From positions 1 to 15,034 of the forward strand of contig DAAK01000002.1 of NCBI GenBank assembly GCA_001701075.1: a stretch of 15,034 nucleotides of DNA, in the 5' to 3' direction. Both the position numbers and the translations under genes were made by a program. The stretch comes from Bacteroidales bacterium GP3 (lineage in GTDB: Bacteria > Bacteroidota > Bacteroidia > Bacteroidales > Muribaculaceae). Within the stretch, counting starts at the first letter, position 1, and every line of letters starts with the position of its first letter. Below the pieces are notes generated by a model that made no database searches, had not been told where the DNA came from, and was given only the letters and a program-made list of their open reading frames with translations. Of this stretch, positions 12,151 through 15,034 are shown in pieces.

Positions 12151-14748
12151 TCAGTTGCGGAATACAAGCTGATCGTCTTTGACATCAATCACGATAGGAT
12201 GTTCGCGGTTGACCTTCTGAGCAAGTATATCCTTGGCAAGTTGGTTGAGCACCAGACGCTGGATTGTACGCTTGACAGGACGTGCACCGAATTCAGGATC
12301 ATATCCGTCTTCTGCAAGAAGCTCCATCGCAGCTTTGGTGACTTCGAGCTTGACTCCATTGGATTCAAGCATCTTCTGTACGCTTTTAACCTGGATTCCG
12401 ACGATTTCCTCAATTTCCTTCTTATTAAGAGGAGTAAACATTACGATTTCGTCGATACGGTTCAGGAATTCCGGACGGATCTTCATCTTCAACAGATCCA
12501 TAACATCCTGTTTAGTCTTATAGATGATATCCTGACGTTCATCTTCTTTTTTATCATCAAAATCCTTGAAGTTTTCGCGGATAATCGGCGAGCCTTCATT
12601 TGAGGTCATGATGATGATTGTATTCTTAAAGTTGATGAAACGTCCCTTGTTGTCGGTAAGACGGCCATCATCGAGCACCTGAAGAAGGATGTTGAATACA
12701 TCCGGGTTGGCTTTTTCAATCTCATCGAAAAGCACAACGCTGTAAGGTTTACGACGTACTGCCTCGGTAAGCTGACCACCCTCTTCATATCCTACGTATC
12801 CCGGAGGCGCTCCGACGAGTCGGCTGACGGAGTGTTTCTCCATGTATTCCGACATGTCGATACGGGTCATCATATCCTCATCATCAAACAGATATTCTGC
12901 CAATGCCTTAGCAAGCTCGGTCTTACCTACGCCTGTGGTGCCAAGGAAGATGAATGAACCAAGCGGACGACGAGGATCGTTAAGACCGGCACGAGAACGA
13001 CGCACAGCCTCACTCACGGCACGAATGGCATCTTCCTGACCTACAACTCTCTTGTGAAGCTCTTCCTCAAGATGAAGGAGTTTCTCTTGCTCGCTCTGAG
13101 CCATCTTCTTGACAGGTATTCCAGTCCAACGGCTTACAACTTCAGCAATATCTTCGGCATCAACTTCCTCCTTGATCATGGCATTCTCACCTTGAAGCTG
13201 ACGAAGCTTTGTCTGGGTTGCCTCAATCTCGTCTTGTTTCTGCTTAATCTTTGAGTAACGTATCTCAGCTACCTTGCCATAGTCGCCTTCACGCTCAGCG
13301 CGCTCAGCCTCAATGTTGAGTTGCTCGATATCAATCTTATTTTGCTGGATCTTGTCAATTTCGTTCTTCTCAGCCTGCCACTTAGCCTTCAGCGACTTCT
13401 GAGTGTCACGAATATTAGCAAGTTCTTCATCAATTTCCTTCAGACGGTATTTGTTGTCCTCACGCTTCAGAGCCTCGCGCTCGATCTCAAGTTGCTGAAT
13501 CTTACGAGTGGCATCATCAAGAGCCTGAGGCATTGAGTCCATCTCAAGCCTTAGCTTAGAAGCGGCCTCATCGATCAAGTCAATTGCCTTGTCAGGGAGA
13601 AAACGGTCGGTGATGTAACGCACACTGAGCTGAACGGCTGCAATGATTGCCTCATCCATAATACGCACCTTATGGTGGTTTTCATATCTCTCTTTCAATC
13701 CACGGAGAATTGAGATAGCGGCAAGCTCATCAGGCTCGTCTACCATTACTTTCTGGAATCGACGCTCAAGTGCCTTATCTTTCTCAAAATATTTCTGGAA
13801 TTCATCAAGAGTTGTGGCACCAATGCTGCGCAATTCACCACGTGCAAGTGCTGGCTTGAGGATATTGGCAGCATCCATGGCACCTTCTCCCTTACCTGCA
13901 CCTACAAGTGTATGTATTTCATCTATGAAAAGGATAATCTCGCCATCGCTCTGAGTCACTTCGTTTACGATAGCTTTCAATCTCTCTTCAAATTCTCCTT
14001 TATATTTTGCACCAGCTACGAGGGCACCCATATCGAGAGAGAAGATCTGCTTCGATTTAAGGTTTTCAGGCACATCACCACGCACGATACGCTGAGCAAG
14101 ACCCTCTGCAATAGCGGTCTTACCTGTACCCGGCTCACCGACGAGCATAGGATTGTTCTTAGTTCTTCTTGACAGGATCTGAAGCACACGACGGATTTCC
14201 TCATCACGCCCAATCACCGGATCAAGTTTGCCATTTCTGGCACGATCGTTTAGATTTATGGCATATTTGCTAAGAGCCTGATAAGATTCCTCGGCACTTT
14301 GACCGGTCACCTTATTACCCTTACGGAGTTCCTTGATTGCGGCATCAAGACCATTTTCAGTGACTCCTGCATCCTTAAGGATACGCGAAGCATTACACTT
14401 GGTCTGAAGGATACCCATCAGCATAGCCTCCACAGAAACATATTCGTCACCATTCTTCTTTGAGAAATCCTGTGCCTTACGCATCGCCTCATTCGATTCT
14501 CGGCTCAGCACTACATCAGCGCCGCTTACTTTCGGCAGAGACTTTATGTCAGCTTCAATCGCCATATTCACGGCATTGAGGTTGGCTCCAAGTTTCTGGA
14601 AGATGAAGTTGACAATAGTCTCACTTTCGGAAATTATCGCCTTCAGGATGTGAACAGGCTCAATCTGTTGCTGACCTGCCTGTTGGGTGTAGTCAATCGC
14701 TTTCTGAATGACTTCCTGCGATTTAATTGTGAAATTATTGAAATTCAT
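12151..14748 (-). CDS. clpB: ATP-dependent protein disaggregase ClpB
   Basis: ClpB is a hexameric AAA+ chaperone that pulls proteins out of aggregates together with the DnaK system. The 865-residue product shows the full domain order: an N-terminal Clp repeat domain (about 1-145); AAA-1 with Walker A GEPGTGKT (204-211), pore loop KYKGEFEER (248-256) and Walker B ILFIDE; and a long middle coiled coil (about 405-520, rich in Glu, Lys and Gln), which separates ClpB from ClpA. AAA-2 follows with Walker A GTTGVGKT (603-610), pore-loop motif GYVGYEEGG and Walker B VVLFDEIEK. The C-terminal domain has FGARPVKRTIQRLV. No ClpP-binding tripeptide loop was noticed. ATG 14748 is chosen over an in-frame TTG at 14757, matching the usual MNFNNFT start. 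No Shine-Dalgarno or clear -7 box was found upstream. Confidence 0.97.
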   Translation of the reverse strand: MNFNNFTIKSQEVIQKAIDYTQQAGQQQIEPVHILKAIISESETIVNFIFQKLGANLNAVNMAIEADIKSLPKVSGADVVLSRESNEAMRKAQDFSKKNGDEYVSVEAMLMGILQTKCNASRILKDAGVTENGLDAAIKELRKGNKVTGQSAEESYQALSKYAINLNDRARNGKLDPVIGRDEEIRRVLQILSRRTKNNPMLVGEPGTGKTAIAEGLAQRIVRGDVPENLKSKQIFSLDMGALVAGAKYKGEFEERLKAIVNEVTQSDGEIILFIDEIHTLVGAGKGEGAMDAANILKPALARGELRSIGATTLDEFQKYFEKDKALERRFQKVMVDEPDELAAISILRGLKERYENHHKVRIMDEAIIAAVQLSVRYITDRFLPDKAIDLIDEAASKLRLEMDSMPQALDDATRKIQQLEIEREALKREDNKYRLKEIDEELANIRDTQKSLKAKWQAEKNEIDKIQQNKIDIEQLNIEAERAEREGDYGKVAEIRYSKIKQKQDEIEATQTKLRQLQGENAMIKEEVDAEDIAEVVSRWTGIPVKKMAQSEQEKLLHLEEELHKRVVGQEDAIRAVSEAVRRSRAGLNDPRRPLGSFIFLGTTGVGKTELAKALAEYLFDDEDMMTRIDMSEYMEKHSVSRLVGAPPGYVGYEEGGQLTEAVRRKPYSVVLFDEIEKANPDVFNILLQVLDDGRLTDNKGRFINFKNTIIIMTSNEGSPIIRENFKDFDDKKEDERQDIIYKTKQDVMDLLKMKIRPEFLNRIDEIVMFTPLNKKEIEEIVGIQVKSVQKMLESNGVKLEVTKAAMELLAEDGYDPEFGARPVKRTIQRLVLNQLAKDILAQKVNREHPIVIDVKDDQLVFRN

Positions 14749-14884
14749 AAGTGTCAATTTTTGTGTTTTTCGTAAATATTAACAAATGTCGTTCCAATTC
14801 GGTTCGCAATTCAAATAAAAATTGTCAGAAAAAAATGAAAGAATTTATGTATTCTGAAAAAAGAAGTTATAAAGCCCGTGAATG

Positions 14885-14908
14885 AAAGCTATATTAAAAG
14901 CTATATTA
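14885..14908. repeat. 12-bp perfect tandem duplication
   Basis: AAAGCTATATTA occurs twice without a gap (14885-14896 and 14897-14908) in the AT-rich space upstream of clpB. Apart from this and the terminator that follows, I see nothing in the 286-bp stretch from 14749 to the window end that identifies a complete gene. Confidence 0.85.
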
Positions 14909-14912
14909 TTAA

Positions 14913-14940
14913 AAGGCGACTCTATATATAAAATCGCCTT
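14913..14940 (-). terminator. Rho-independent terminator for a minus-strand gene off the right edge
   Basis: AAGGCGA (14913-14919) and TCGCCTT (14934-14940) form a 7-bp stem with a 14-nt AT loop. On the minus strand the stem is followed at once by TTAATAATAT, whereas the plus-strand side is less T-rich. This suggests termination of a transcript entering from the right. Confidence 0.55.
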
Positions 14941-14963
14941 ATATGCAGTTTTCTAAGTATTTT

Positions 14964-15034
14964 TTATGCGTCGGGATCTAAAATTCGGCCAAGACACTGA
15001 TGGGGTATTAATCCTGATGGAAAGACTGATGAGC
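14964..15034 (-). other. possible 3' end of a minus-strand gene (partial)
   Basis: One minus-strand frame is open from the window edge to TAA at 14964-14966, ending in LGRILDPDA, 24 bp before the minus-strand terminator. A second minus-strand frame is also open for 26 codons, to a TAG at 14953, so the frame is uncertain. No family can be named from about 22 residues. Confidence 0.25.

Noticed and set aside
12118..12603. 161-residue plus-strand frame opposite the 3' end of clpB
   Set aside because: It lies wholly antisense to a highly conserved coding region, is hydrophobic in the way reverse-strand shadows often are, and begins inside the terminator.
15017..15034. Possible plus-strand gene start (ATG at 15017) at the window edge
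   Set aside because: Only six codons are visible, without a promoter or ribosome binding site.

Overview
The window looks like a stretch of conserved chromosome from a member of the Bacteroidales (Bacteroidota), possibly Muribaculaceae-like. Three things point there. Promoter-like sites fit the Bacteroidota -7 consensus TAnnTTTG. Most genes lack a Shine-Dalgarno sequence. The gene partnerships are ones I associate with Bacteroidota from general knowledge: tgt next to an LptF/LptG permease, bamD next to an Rpb6/omega-like gene, and a PASTA protein next to an RluA-type pseudouridine synthase. No phage, transposon, CRISPR array, rRNA or tRNA gene was seen.

Layout, left to right. Positions 1-807 hold the 3' part of tgt (tRNA queuosine modification). 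A 7-bp repeat array follows, then an LptF/LptG-type permease (1014-2333), then a second 7-bp array (2334-2498). A good promoter (2547-2577) precedes a tightly packed plus-strand operon (2660-5536): a PlsC-like acyltransferase, a membrane-anchored metallophosphoesterase and a short HPPK (FolK)-like protein. This operon runs tail to tail, with a 16-bp overlap, into a minus-strand unit (7679-5521): bamD, an Rpb6/omega-like gene and an ATP-grasp-like protein. Divergent promoters at 7744-7803 separate bamD from a plus-strand group (7833-10962): a PASTA protein, an RluA-family pseudouridine synthase, an 8-bp repeat array, maf and a DUF2520 dehydrogenase-like gene. A separately promoted ROK sugar kinase (11076-12077) converges on clpB (14748-12151) across a perfect 16-bp-stem terminator. 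The right edge has a 12-bp tandem duplication, a minus-strand terminator and possibly the end of another minus-strand gene.

Envelope biogenesis is the main theme: lipopolysaccharide export (LptF/G), acyl-lipid synthesis, outer-membrane protein assembly (BamD) and a PASTA protein. It is mixed with RNA modification (Tgt, RluA family), nucleotide and sugar metabolism (Maf, ROK kinase) and proteostasis (ClpB).

I found no clearly new multi-gene system. The points most worth a second look are the two heptamer arrays that bracket the permease gene, the octamer array before maf, a Tgt lacking the three zinc-binding cysteines, the acidic 11-residue repeat extension of the permease, a short HPPK-like protein missing key residues, and an uncharacterised ATP-grasp-like gene coupled to the omega-like gene.
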